Shown piece by piece: positions 28,663-35,005 of a DNA stretch of 64,000 nt (position 1 is its first letter; every line of letters starts with the position of its first letter). Made by a program: the position numbers and the translations under genes. This stretch comes from Acetobacteraceae bacterium (GTDB lineage Bacteria > Pseudomonadota > Alphaproteobacteria > Acetobacterales > Acetobacteraceae), in contig CANGNF010000022.1 in NCBI GenBank assembly GCA_947455205.1, positions 1 through 64,000 of the forward strand, written 5' to 3'. The notes beneath the pieces are model-generated. The model did no database searches. It saw nothing but the letters and a program-made list of their open reading frames with translations, and had not been told where the DNA came from.

Positions 28663-28677
28663 GTTGCGTTCCGTTGC
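28663..28677. promoter_or_regulatory. Candidate response-regulator direct repeat
   Basis: GTTGC at 28663-28667 and again at 28673-28677, with GTTCC between them, sits in the divergent promoter region between the OmpR-type regulator and the His-rich exported protein. Ten-base-spaced direct repeats are the usual binding geometry of this regulator family. No binding evidence exists; inferred from spacing and position only. Confidence 0.3.
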
Positions 28678-28757
28678 AATTCGGCACGCGGGGGGAAGCG
28701 ATAGCGCAACATGGCCGGCGCATGGTGCCGCCTGTAACCAAGCACTGGAGCATCGCC

Positions 28758-29246
28758 ATGCACCCGCATCGCCACCACGGTTTCCACCTCAGGGCCCGCC
28801 GGGCCGGTACCGCCGCCCTGGCCGCCCTGGCCGCCGCCGCCTGGATCGCCCCGGCCATGGCGCAGCAGGCGCCGCCGCCGGCGCCGCCGGGGCAGGAAGC
28901 GCCCAGAGGACCCATGGGGGGTCCGATGGGCGGCCCGATGGGGGGTCCCATGGGTGGCCCCATGGGGGGTCATGGCATGCATCACGGCCATCACCACCGC
29001 CATGGCGGGCACGGCCCCTTCGGCGGCCTGTTCTTCCCGCGGGAGGACAAGGCGCTGACCACCGCCGAGGTGCAGAAGATCGCCGAGGCCTTCCTGCTGT
29101 GGCAGGGCGAGCGCAACTGGCGCGTGACCGAGGTGAAGGAAGCCGCCAACAACACGGTGGAATTCGCGCTGACCACGCCGGAAGGCGGCGTCGTCGCCCG
29201 CTTCAGCGTGGACCGCAAGACCGGCCGGCCGCGCCGCATCGGCTGA
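28758..29246 (+). CDS. Exported His/Met/Gly-rich protein with PepSY-like C-terminus
   Basis: 162 residues from ATG 28758 (TGGAG upstream). Signal peptide up to about residue 35 (ending AMAQ). Then five near-identical PMGG repeats encoded by 12-bp units, a His-rich stretch HGMHHGHHHRHGGHGP, and a C-terminal domain of about 65 residues with LTTAEVQKIAEAFLLWQGE and VVARFSVDRKTGRPRRIG. The last segment resembles a PepSY-type beta strand pair. The gene faces the two-component operon and is probably its target. Composition suggests periplasmic metal binding, which would fit a metal-responsive kinase. The PepSY assignment is by eye and uncertain. Confidence 0.7.
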   Translation: MHPHRHHGFHLRARRAGTAALAALAAAAWIAPAMAQQAPPPAPPGQEAPRGPMGGPMGGPMGGPMGGPMGGHGMHHGHHHRHGGHGPFGGLFFPREDKALTTAEVQKIAEAFLLWQGERNWRVTEVKEAANNTVEFALTTPEGGVVARFSVDRKTGRPRRIG

Positions 29247-29263
29247 CGTGGTATGTGGGTGGC

Positions 29264-29923
29264 ATGGACATCGCCGCCCCCTTCCCCCACCCGCCGCCCT
29301 GGGCGCTGGCCGGCATCGCCGCGCTGGAGGTGCAGGACCCGCGCTTCGCCGGGGTGATCCCGGCGGCGGGGCCGCTGCCCTGGCGCACGCGGATGCCCGG
29401 CTTCCCCGGCTTGCTGCGCGCCATCTGCGGCCAGCAGATCAGCAACCAGGCGGCCACCGCCATCTGGCTGCGGCTGCGCGCGCTGCCGGGCGCGCTGGAC
29501 CCCGCCGGTCTGCTGCTGCTGGACGACGCCATGCTGTGCGGCGTGGCCGGGCTGTCCCGCCCCAAGGCCGCGCATGCCCGGTCGCTGGCCACCGCCTGCG
29601 TGGAGGGGCGGCTGGACTTCGCGGCGCTGCCGGGCATGGCCGATGCCGAGGCGCTGGCGCATATCGCCGCGGTGAAGGGGCTGGGGCCGTGGAGCGCGGC
29701 GATCCACCTGCTGTTCGCCGAACAGCGGCCGGACGTCTTCCCGCCCGGCGACGTGGCGCTGGCCGCCAGCGCCGGCCACCTGCTGGGCCTGCCGGCGCGG
29801 CCCAGCTTCAAGGCGCTGGACCAGCTGGCCGGGGCCTGGCGGCCCTGGCGTTCACTGGCGGCGCGGCTGCTGTGGCACCATTGGCGGCATGTCACCGGCC
29901 GCGCGACCGGCGAGGAGCCTTAG
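29264..29923 (+). CDS. AlkA-type DNA-3-methyladenine glycosylase II
   Basis: 219 residues from ATG 29264, 17 bases after the previous stop. HhH-GPD superfamily: GLLRAICGQQISNQAATAIWLRL, the helix-hairpin-helix region in ALAHIAAVKGLGPWSAAIHLLF and the catalytic Asp expected shortly after (PPGDVALAASAGHLLG). It excises alkylated bases, initiating base excision repair. The short length shows a core glycosylase without the N-terminal AlkA domain. Cytoplasmic. Confidence 0.88.
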   Translation: MDIAAPFPHPPPWALAGIAALEVQDPRFAGVIPAAGPLPWRTRMPGFPGLLRAICGQQISNQAATAIWLRLRALPGALDPAGLLLLDDAMLCGVAGLSRPKAAHARSLATACVEGRLDFAALPGMADAEALAHIAAVKGLGPWSAAIHLLFAEQRPDVFPPGDVALAASAGHLLGLPARPSFKALDQLAGAWRPWRSLAARLLWHHWRHVTGRATGEEP

Positions 29924-29968
29924 GCGGATCGCGTCCGGGCGGAGCCACCCGAGCGCGGGAAGCCGCAA

Positions 29969-30334
29969 TCAGCCCGGCGGCGACTGCAGCAGGTCGGACG
30001 GCCACTCGATCTCGGCGCCATCGACGAAGAAGGCGATCTCGCTCTCGTCCTCGCTGTCCCAGGCGCGCAGGGCGACCATGGCGATCAGCCCCAGCCAGGG
30101 GCCGGCCGGCAGTTCGGCCGAGACATGCAGTTGCAGCGTGCCCCGCTCATCATGCAGGCGCTGGACATTGTGCGCCCAGACCATCTCCCCCACCGAGCTT
30201 TCCGATTCCGCCGCCGGCAGCGTGACCATGCGCAGCAATTCGCGCGCGCGGCCGTCGGTGCGGATCAGCCGCCGCAGCCGCCAGGGTTCTTCTTCCGCAT
30301 TATGTGCGGAGAGCTTCGGTTCAACCGGTTCCAT
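29969..30334 (-). CDS. Conserved-looking hypothetical protein
   Basis: 121 residues from ATG 30334 (a GTG two codons upstream is equally possible). Acidic, soluble, no signal peptide or membrane segment. It contains WAHNVQRLHDERGTLQLHVSAELPAGPWLGLIAMVALRAWDSEDESEIAFFVDGAEIEWP. No family recognised. It converges with the glycosylase gene and is divergent from the carbonic anhydrase gene. Coding status is supported by codon usage and balanced amino acid composition only. Confidence 0.55.
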   Translation of the reverse strand: MEPVEPKLSAHNAEEEPWRLRRLIRTDGRARELLRMVTLPAAESESSVGEMVWAHNVQRLHDERGTLQLHVSAELPAGPWLGLIAMVALRAWDSEDESEIAFFVDGAEIEWPSDLLQSPPG

Positions 30335-30454
30335 CGCCACCCTGCTCCCAGGTCACCGGCCGCGCCATCGCGCCACCGCAGGACCACGGGTCCTTCCATC
30401 AACCCTACTGTGCCTAAGCCTATGCCAACACGCTACGGGAGAACACCGATTGTG

Positions 30455-30470
30455 CTCACGAGATCGTGAG
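30455..30470. promoter_or_regulatory. Inverted repeat upstream of carbonic anhydrase gene
   Basis: CTCACGA and TCGTGAG separated by GA form a perfect 16-base dyad 34 bases before the carbonic anhydrase ATG. The position and symmetry fit an operator for a dimeric regulator. A related dyad TTCAC-N6-GTGAA is present at 42530-42545, near the end of the ADYC-family gene. Regulator unknown. Confidence 0.35.
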
Positions 30471-30504
30471 TTTGGGCCTATCCTGACTTTTTGCAGGAGG
30501 TCTC

Positions 30505-31200
30505 ATGTCTGTATTGTCGCGTCGCGCAGCACTCGGCCTTGGCTGCCTGGCCTGTTCCCCGCTTCTGCCCGGCCGGGCCGCCCGGGCATCCGAATCGACC
30601 GTGCCGAAGACCAGCATGACGCCGGACCAGGCGCTGGCCCGGCTGCTGGAGGGCAATGCCCGCTTCGTCGCCGACAACCCGATGGCGCCGGCCATCGGCA
30701 GCGGCCGGCGGCATGAGCTGGCCGGCGGCCAGGGGCCCTTCGCCGCCGTGGTCGGCTGCGCCGACAGCCGCACCACGCCGGAAAGCCTGTTCGGCGCCGG
30801 GCTGGGCGAGCTGTTCACCGCCCGCGTCGCCGGCAACACCATAACCCCGCAATCCCTGGCCAGCCTGGCCTATTCGGTGCAGGCGCTGGGCGCGCCGCTG
30901 GTGATGGTTCTGGGGCATGAGCGCTGCGGCGCGGTTGGCGCGGCGGTGGAATTCGTCACCAAGGGCACCCGGCTGCCGGACCCGATGATGGCCATGGTGG
31001 AGCCCATCGTGCCCGCGGTGCGCGCGGCGCAGAAGCTGGGCGGCGACCTGCTGGACCAGTCGGTGCAGGAAAACGCCCGCCTGATGGCGAAGGGCCTGCG
31101 CGAGCATGCCGCCTTCCGTGCCCTGGTGCCCAGCAAGCTGCGCGTCGTCGCCGCCCGCTACGACCTGGACGACGGCAAGGTGACGGTGCTGGAAGGCTAG
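30505..31200 (+). CDS. Exported beta-class carbonic anhydrase
   Basis: 231 residues with a twin-arginine-like signal (SRRAALGLGCLACSPLLPGRAARA), so a periplasmic enzyme. A CAGGAGG ribosome site precedes the ATG. Zinc ligands are in VVGCADSRTTPE and LGHERCGAVGAAVEF (Cys, Asp, His, Cys of the beta class). It hydrates carbon dioxide. Beta anhydrases are usually cytoplasmic; exported versions are less common. It is followed by a stem-loop and then converges with the paralogous unknown genes. Confidence 0.93.
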   Translation: MSVLSRRAALGLGCLACSPLLPGRAARASESTVPKTSMTPDQALARLLEGNARFVADNPMAPAIGSGRRHELAGGQGPFAAVVGCADSRTTPESLFGAGLGELFTARVAGNTITPQSLASLAYSVQALGAPLVMVLGHERCGAVGAAVEFVTKGTRLPDPMMAMVEPIVPAVRAAQKLGGDLLDQSVQENARLMAKGLREHAAFRALVPSKLRVVAARYDLDDGKVTVLEG

Positions 31201-31226
31201 AGCCGCGCCGCGCGGGCGGCATTGCC

Positions 31227-31248
31227 GGCGCGGTTGAGCAGCCGCGCC
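31227..31248. terminator. Hairpin between convergent genes
   Basis: GGCGCGG at 31227-31233 and CCGCGCC at 31242-31248 form a 7-bp stem with an 8-base loop in the gap between the carbonic anhydrase and the unknown gene ending at 31263. No U-tract; may act in both directions. Confidence 0.4.
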
Positions 31249-31262
31249 GAATGGCTGGCGCG

Positions 31263-32234
31263 CTAGCCCAGCGCCCGCGTCACCGTCTCGGTGCCGCCCA
31301 TCCACAGCGTCGGGTGGGTCATCTTCACCCCGGGGCCGCCGGTGATGATGGGGTGGATATCGGCGGCGCTGCGGGCAATGCCGGGGTCGGCGCTGAACAG
31401 GAAGTCCTGCGCCCGCGCCAGGCTCCAGCCGGCCTTGAGCAGGATGTCCGCCATCTCGGCCGGGATCAGCATGATCTGTTCCTGCCCCGGCCGCGCCTTG
31501 CCGCCGCTGCTGGCGCGCTGGGCGCCCTGCATGGCCGCCAGCATCGGGCGCAGCACCATCTCGGGACCGTCGGCGCCGCCTTCCGGCAGCACTTCCATGG
31601 TGCCGGAGACGCCGAGCACCGTGACCGCGCTGGCGCCCTGCGGCAGGCCGCGCCTGGCGTGCAGCGGCGGCACCCAAGGGTGGCTGCCCTCGGCGAAGGC
31701 GAAGCCGTACTTGCCCGGCTGGCCCATGGTGGCCATGTCGCCGCTGCCCGGCCGCATGCCCGCGATGTTCCGCAGCACCAGCGCCACCGCCCGGCCGATG
31801 CAGGCATTGGCGCGGTTGCCGGGGCCGAGGCAGTTGGTGCCGCTGTTCATGCCGAGCCTCTCAGCCACCGGGCCATGCACGCAGACCGCCACGGTGGGCG
31901 TGCCGGTGGTGGTGGCGATGCCCAGCAGGTTGAACGGTTCCTCGGCGGCGGCCAGCGCGGCGGCCAGCACCACCGGCAGGTCGGCGGGCACGCAGCCGGC
32001 CAGCAGCGCGCAGTAAGCCACGGCCTGGGGCGTCACGGCGCCGAACATCGGCGCCAGGTGCGCCAGCTCCGCGTCGGGCGCGGCCACGCCGGCCAGCATC
32101 GCCGCCAGCCGCGCCTCGGTGGGGGGCACCAGCGGCAGGCCGTCGCTGAAGCCGGCGGCATCCAGCAGCGCCTGGGCGTCGTCCCAGGGCGTGGCTTCGT
32201 GGAAGAACAGCGCGTCGTCGGCGCCGACGGTCAT
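31263..32234 (-). CDS. Unknown protein, paralog of its upstream neighbour; selenoprotein-operon gene
   Basis: 323 residues, no signal peptide. I do not recognise a named family. It aligns by eye with the protein encoded at 32251-33303, nearly without gaps from residue 30 to 150. Shared are FSDGLPLVPPTEA (WSDGLPLVMPTEA in the partner), FNLLGIATTTG against YNLHGSMATTH, and GMNSGTNCLGPGNRANACIGRA against GVNCSSNCFGQGWRANAGIGRA; Cys135 has the same number in both. Later blocks GQPGKYGFAFAEG and HPWVPPLHARRG also match. It starts 16 bases after the partner's stop and ends the minus-strand run from selA. A heteromeric enzyme of two related subunits is a reasonable inference. Function unknown. Confidence 0.85.
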   Translation of the reverse strand: MTVGADDALFFHEATPWDDAQALLDAAGFSDGLPLVPPTEARLAAMLAGVAAPDAELAHLAPMFGAVTPQAVAYCALLAGCVPADLPVVLAAALAAAEEPFNLLGIATTTGTPTVAVCVHGPVAERLGMNSGTNCLGPGNRANACIGRAVALVLRNIAGMRPGSGDMATMGQPGKYGFAFAEGSHPWVPPLHARRGLPQGASAVTVLGVSGTMEVLPEGGADGPEMVLRPMLAAMQGAQRASSGGKARPGQEQIMLIPAEMADILLKAGWSLARAQDFLFSADPGIARSAADIHPIITGGPGVKMTHPTLWMGGTETVTRALG

Positions 32235-32250
32235 GGCGCTGTCTCGCGCC

Positions 32251-33303
32251 TCAGGCGCCGGCCGAGGGCAGCTTGACCCGGGTGGAGACCACCGCCGTGC
32301 CGCCGAAGCTGGGGATGAAGGCGCTGTGCTTGCCCGGGCCGCCGGCCATGGAGATATGGATGTCCTCGGGACCGCGGCAGATCGTCAGGAAATCCCCGGT
32401 CGGCTTGTGGCCGGTAGCGACATAGGTCGCCAGGTTCTCTTCTGAGATGTGCTTCAGCGGGATGCGGGCGCGCAGCCAGAGTTCATCGCGCAGCTTGTCC
32501 ACGCCCCAGCCGTCCCGGTGGAAGGTGGCGGCGTGTTCCGGCCCCACCACCACCATGTACGGCCCCTTGCCGTAGACCGTATTGGCGCCGGGCTGGGCGA
32601 TGGTGTGGGCGAAGGTGGTCATCAGCCCTTCGGCACTGGTGCTGCCGTGGTCGTTGATGTTGTGCGGGGCTTCACCGGACATCACCGTGACCACGCTGTC
32701 CTCGGGCGCGAAGCCGCGGCGGACGTGGAAGGGCAGCCAGGGGCTCTCCTCCTCGTTCTCGCCGAAGCAGAAGGCGTACTTGGCCGGCGACCCCTGGGTG
32801 GAGCGGTCCATCACGCCCGGCTTGCCGCCGCCGACGTTGAGCAGGATCAGCTGGATCGCCCTGCCGATGCCGGCATTGGCGCGCCAGCCCTGGCCGAAGC
32901 AGTTGCTGGAGCAGTTGACGCCCAGCGCCTGGCGCAGCGGGCCGTTGATCATGACCATGGGCGCGCAGCTATGCGTCGTCGCCATGCTGCCGTGCAGGTT
33001 GTAGCTGGGGTCCAGGATGCCGCGCAGCCCGGCCAGGATGGTGGGGAAGTAGGCTGGCTTGGCGCCGGCCATCACGGCGTTGGCGGCCAGGCTGGCCATG
33101 GTGGGCACCACCTGGCGCGGCGAGATGGCGGCGAAACCCTCATTGTCGCCATGCGCCGCAGCCACCATGCGGGCGACGCTGGCTTCCGTCGGCATCACCA
33201 GCGGCAGGCCGTCGCTCCAGCCCTGCTCGATGGCGTAGTCCTGCCATGCCTCCTGGTCGAGATCCGCGATGTCCAGGATCTCGGTGTCGGCGCTGTCGCT
33301 CAT
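32251..33303 (-). CDS. Unknown protein, larger paralog in the selenoprotein operon
   Basis: 350 residues from ATG 33303 (a GTG eight codons upstream is possible). No signal peptide. Core similarity to the protein at 31263-32234 is described there. This copy has an acidic N-terminal extension and additional cysteines: Cys113 in ATTHSCAPM, Cys131 and Cys135 in VNCSSNCFG (C-x3-C) and one in YAFCFGENEEESPW. A C-terminal segment has HISMAGGPGKHSAFIPSFGG. The cysteines and the neighbouring selenoprotein and flavoprotein suggest a redox or thiol-chemistry enzyme, but no active site is known. It follows the UGSC gene across a 193-base gap filled with palindromes. Confidence 0.85.
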   Translation of the reverse strand: MSDSADTEILDIADLDQEAWQDYAIEQGWSDGLPLVMPTEASVARMVAAAHGDNEGFAAISPRQVVPTMASLAANAVMAGAKPAYFPTILAGLRGILDPSYNLHGSMATTHSCAPMVMINGPLRQALGVNCSSNCFGQGWRANAGIGRAIQLILLNVGGGKPGVMDRSTQGSPAKYAFCFGENEEESPWLPFHVRRGFAPEDSVVTVMSGEAPHNINDHGSTSAEGLMTTFAHTIAQPGANTVYGKGPYMVVVGPEHAATFHRDGWGVDKLRDELWLRARIPLKHISEENLATYVATGHKPTGDFLTICRGPEDIHISMAGGPGKHSAFIPSFGGTAVVSTRVKLPSAGA

Positions 33304-33355
33304 GGGCTGCTGTCCCTGTGGGGGCACGGCCGCCGACGGTGCCCGGCGGCCTGGT

Positions 33356-33500
33356 TTGGTTAAACCAACGGCATGAGGCCCAGCCTCATGCCGAGGCGCC
33401 GAATGGCGCCCGCGCCCAGTGGCGCGTAAGCCAAGGCCGCGGATGCGGCCGCCCGGCGTCTGAGGGCGAGAGCAACCTGAAATCGGCGCGCCGATTTCAG
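33356..33500. repeat. Chain of seven consecutive palindromes between selenoprotein gene and its downstream neighbour
   Basis: Read along the plus strand: TTGGTT/AACCAA (33356-33368), GGCATGAGG/CCTCATGCC with loop CCCAG (33370-33392), GGCGCC/GGCGCC with loop GAAT (33395-33410), CGCGCC/GGCGCG with loop CAGT (33411-33426), GGCCGC/GCGGCC with loop GGAT (33435-33450), CGCCC/GGGCG with a 9-base loop (33450-33468), and a perfect 24-base palindrome with arms CTGAAATCGG around CGCG (33477-33500). The last one overlaps the stop codon of the UGSC gene. All arms are perfect. It is either a composite repetitive extragenic element or an RNA processing/attenuation device. No ORF with support lies here. Confidence 0.8.
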
Positions 33501-34015
33501 GCGTTCATTTCCTGCTGGAAGCCGGAGAAGGCGGCTTCGATCCGCTCCACCAGTTCCTCGGCGTTCAGGCCGCCGACAGGGTGCTTCACCACGATCAGAT
33601 GCGGGTCCACCTTGCGGGCCTTGGCCTGCGCCAGGACCAGCGGCTTGAAGGTCTCGGTGGCGATGACCACCCCGACCATGCCCTTCTTCCTCAGTTCGAT
33701 GCTGTCGTGGAAACTCCACGATGAGCAGGAGCCTCAATCCCCCAAGGCGAGCAACGCGATGCGGTACTTCTTCGCCGTGTCGTTGATCATCTCGGGCGGG
33801 GCGCCCTGGCTGGCGCTGTTCTTGGCGATGAAGTCGATGTTGTCGGTGCGGCGGATGCCGGCCAGCTTGGCCTTGACGCCTTCCAGAAGCTCGCGCGCAT
33901 TCGGCTTGGAATTGCCGAACAGCACGATCGGGTCGTTCAGCCAATCGACCTTGCCCTCGGTCGCCTGCTCGGCGCCAGCGGGGACCAGGCCAAATCCTGG
34001 GTTCACGATACGCAT
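33497..34015 (-). CDS. UGSC-motif selenoprotein; in-frame TGA (codon 94) read as selenocysteine
   Basis: 172 residues if the TGA at 33736-33734 is decoded as selenocysteine. ATG 34015 follows a strong GGAGG site. Residues before the TGA end in YRIALLALGD; the frame continues without shift as (Sec94)-GSCSSWSFHDSIELRKKG, then MVGVVIATETFKPLVLAQA and ends HPVGGLNAEELVERIEAAF. This gives the Sec-Gly-Ser-Cys motif that names the UGSC family. A hairpin follows the TGA, and selA, selB and tRNA-Sec genes lie just upstream on the same strand, which makes a nonsense mutation very unlikely. The Sec-x-x-Cys pair suggests redox chemistry. Standard gene calling would split it into pieces at 33734-34015 and 33497-33679. 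Confidence 0.95.
33701..33726 (-). promoter_or_regulatory. Candidate bacterial SECIS element after the selenocysteine codon
   Basis: In the mRNA, a 6-bp stem UCGUGG/CCACGA with loop AGUUU begins 12 nucleotides after the UGA. The loop G lies about 20 nucleotides from it. An outer GCU/AGC pairing with a small internal loop extends the stem. Size and distance agree with bacterial SECIS elements bound by the C-terminal winged-helix domains of SelB. The stem is inside coding sequence (residues from about CSSWSFHDS). Confidence 0.7.
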
Positions 34016-34048
34016 CGCGGTTCCCTCCGTATTGCCGCCATGGAAGCC

Positions 34049-34879
34049 CTATCCGGCCGCCTTGCCAAGAGCGAATGCGGCGGCGGCCACGCCTGCCGCC
34101 GCGCCGGCGGCTTCGGCCGCGGGCACCGTCTCCGTGGCGCCGGGCGCGCAGTCGCCGGCCAGGAACAGGCCGGGTGCCGCCGGGTCGGCGACGAAGCCGA
34201 GCGGCGCGACGCGGCCGGCGAGGACGAAGATGGCGCGGGCCGGCAGCGCGGTGCCCTCCACGCTGACCGAGTCGAGCCCGCCCGCGCCGGAAAGCGCGGT
34301 GACGCGGCCGGGCCAGATCGCGGCATTCGGCAGCGTGCCCAGCGCGGCGGCGCTTTCATGCGGCTCCGCGCCCTGGGTCACCAGGGTGACGTGTTCAACG
34401 GTGGCGGCCAGGTCCAGCGCCTCCTGCACCGCCCAGCGGTCGTGGCCGGCCACCACCACGCGGGCACCGGCGTAGAGCGGGCCATCGCAGGCGGCGCAGT
34501 GGGACAGGCCCTGGCCTTCGTAGCCGTCCTCCTCCGCCAGCCCCAGGCGGCCATTGCCCAGCCCGACCGCGAGCACCACGGAGCGCGCGTTGTGCGCTTC
34601 GTCATCGGTGGCGATCTCGAAGCCGGGCGTCAGCGCCGTCACCTCGGCGATGGCGAGTTCCGCGCCGGCTGCCATGGCGGCGTCCAGCAGCGCGGAGGCG
34701 TAATCCATGCCGTTGGGGTTGCCGGGCATGTCGTGCAACTCGGAAAAGTTCATCAGGACGCCGCCGGGGCCCATGCGGTCGATCACGCAGGTGCGGGCGC
34801 CCGCCTCGGCCGCCGCCTTGGCCGCCGCCAGCCCGGCCACGCCGGCGCCCACCACCACCACATCCCAGTCCTGCGCCAT
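34049..34879 (-). CDS. Thioredoxin-reductase-like FAD disulfide oxidoreductase with atypical NAD(P) site
   Basis: 276 residues, shorter than typical thioredoxin reductase (about 315). FAD motif VVVVGAGVAGLAAAKAAAEAG (GxGxxG) is intact, as is the C-terminal GLFLAGDCAPGATETVPAAEAAGAAAG FAD-contact region. The redox pair is Cys128/Cys131 in LSHCAACDGPLY, close to the CATCDG of TrxB. The second dinucleotide-binding motif, normally GGGNTAVEEA, reads AGHDRWAVQEA here, so NADPH binding may be lost or altered. It lies between the tRNA-Sec gene (18 bases upstream) and the UGSC selenoprotein (33 bases downstream). It is the probable reductant supplier of that selenoprotein. Confidence 0.88.
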   Translation of the reverse strand: MAQDWDVVVVGAGVAGLAAAKAAAEAGARTCVIDRMGPGGVLMNFSELHDMPGNPNGMDYASALLDAAMAAGAELAIAEVTALTPGFEIATDDEAHNARSVVLAVGLGNGRLGLAEEDGYEGQGLSHCAACDGPLYAGARVVVAGHDRWAVQEALDLAATVEHVTLVTQGAEPHESAAALGTLPNAAIWPGRVTALSGAGGLDSVSVEGTALPARAIFVLAGRVAPLGFVADPAAPGLFLAGDCAPGATETVPAAEAAGAAAGVAAAAFALGKAAG

Positions 34880-34897
34880 GCCGCACCTTCAGAGTTC

Positions 34898-34994
34898 TGG
34901 CGGAGGGAAATGGGAGTCGAACCCACCAGGAACCGGCCTACGGCCCCTGCTGGTTTTGAAGACCAGCCGTCCCACCGGGAAGCGTTTCCCCTCC
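34898..34994 (-). tRNA. selC: tRNA-Sec (anticodon TCA)
   Basis: 97-nt gene including an encoded CCA (34898-34900). The 5' strand GGAGGGGA pairs with UUCCCUCC as an 8-bp acceptor stem with one G-U, the diagnostic extended stem of tRNA-Sec. The anticodon loop at 34955-34961 reads CUUCAAA with UCA at 34959-34957, closed by the 5-bp stem CUGGU/ACCAG. A long variable arm of about 20 nt (GGGGCCGUAGGCCGGUUCC region) and a GGUUCGACUCC T-arm follow. It lies 11 bases after the selB stop, so it is probably processed from the same transcript. Confidence 0.97.
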
Positions 34995-35005
34995 GTTGGG
35001 CGAGC

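Noticed and set aside
26207-29262. Long in-frame extension upstream of the AlkA-type glycosylase
   Set aside because: It runs antisense to the kinase and regulator genes; the glycosylase has a proper ATG at 29264 and family-normal length.
10783-33408. The 10-mer GCCGAATGGC occurring near 10783, 31245 and 33399 as a dispersed repeat
   Set aside because: Flanks do not match between copies and three hits of a GC-rich 10-mer in 64 kb are not convincing.
33497-34015. Frameshift or nonsense pseudogene interpretation of the interrupted gene
   Set aside because: The two halves are in the same frame, the interruption is exactly TGA at the Sec-Gly-Ser-Cys position, and the decoding genes lie next door.
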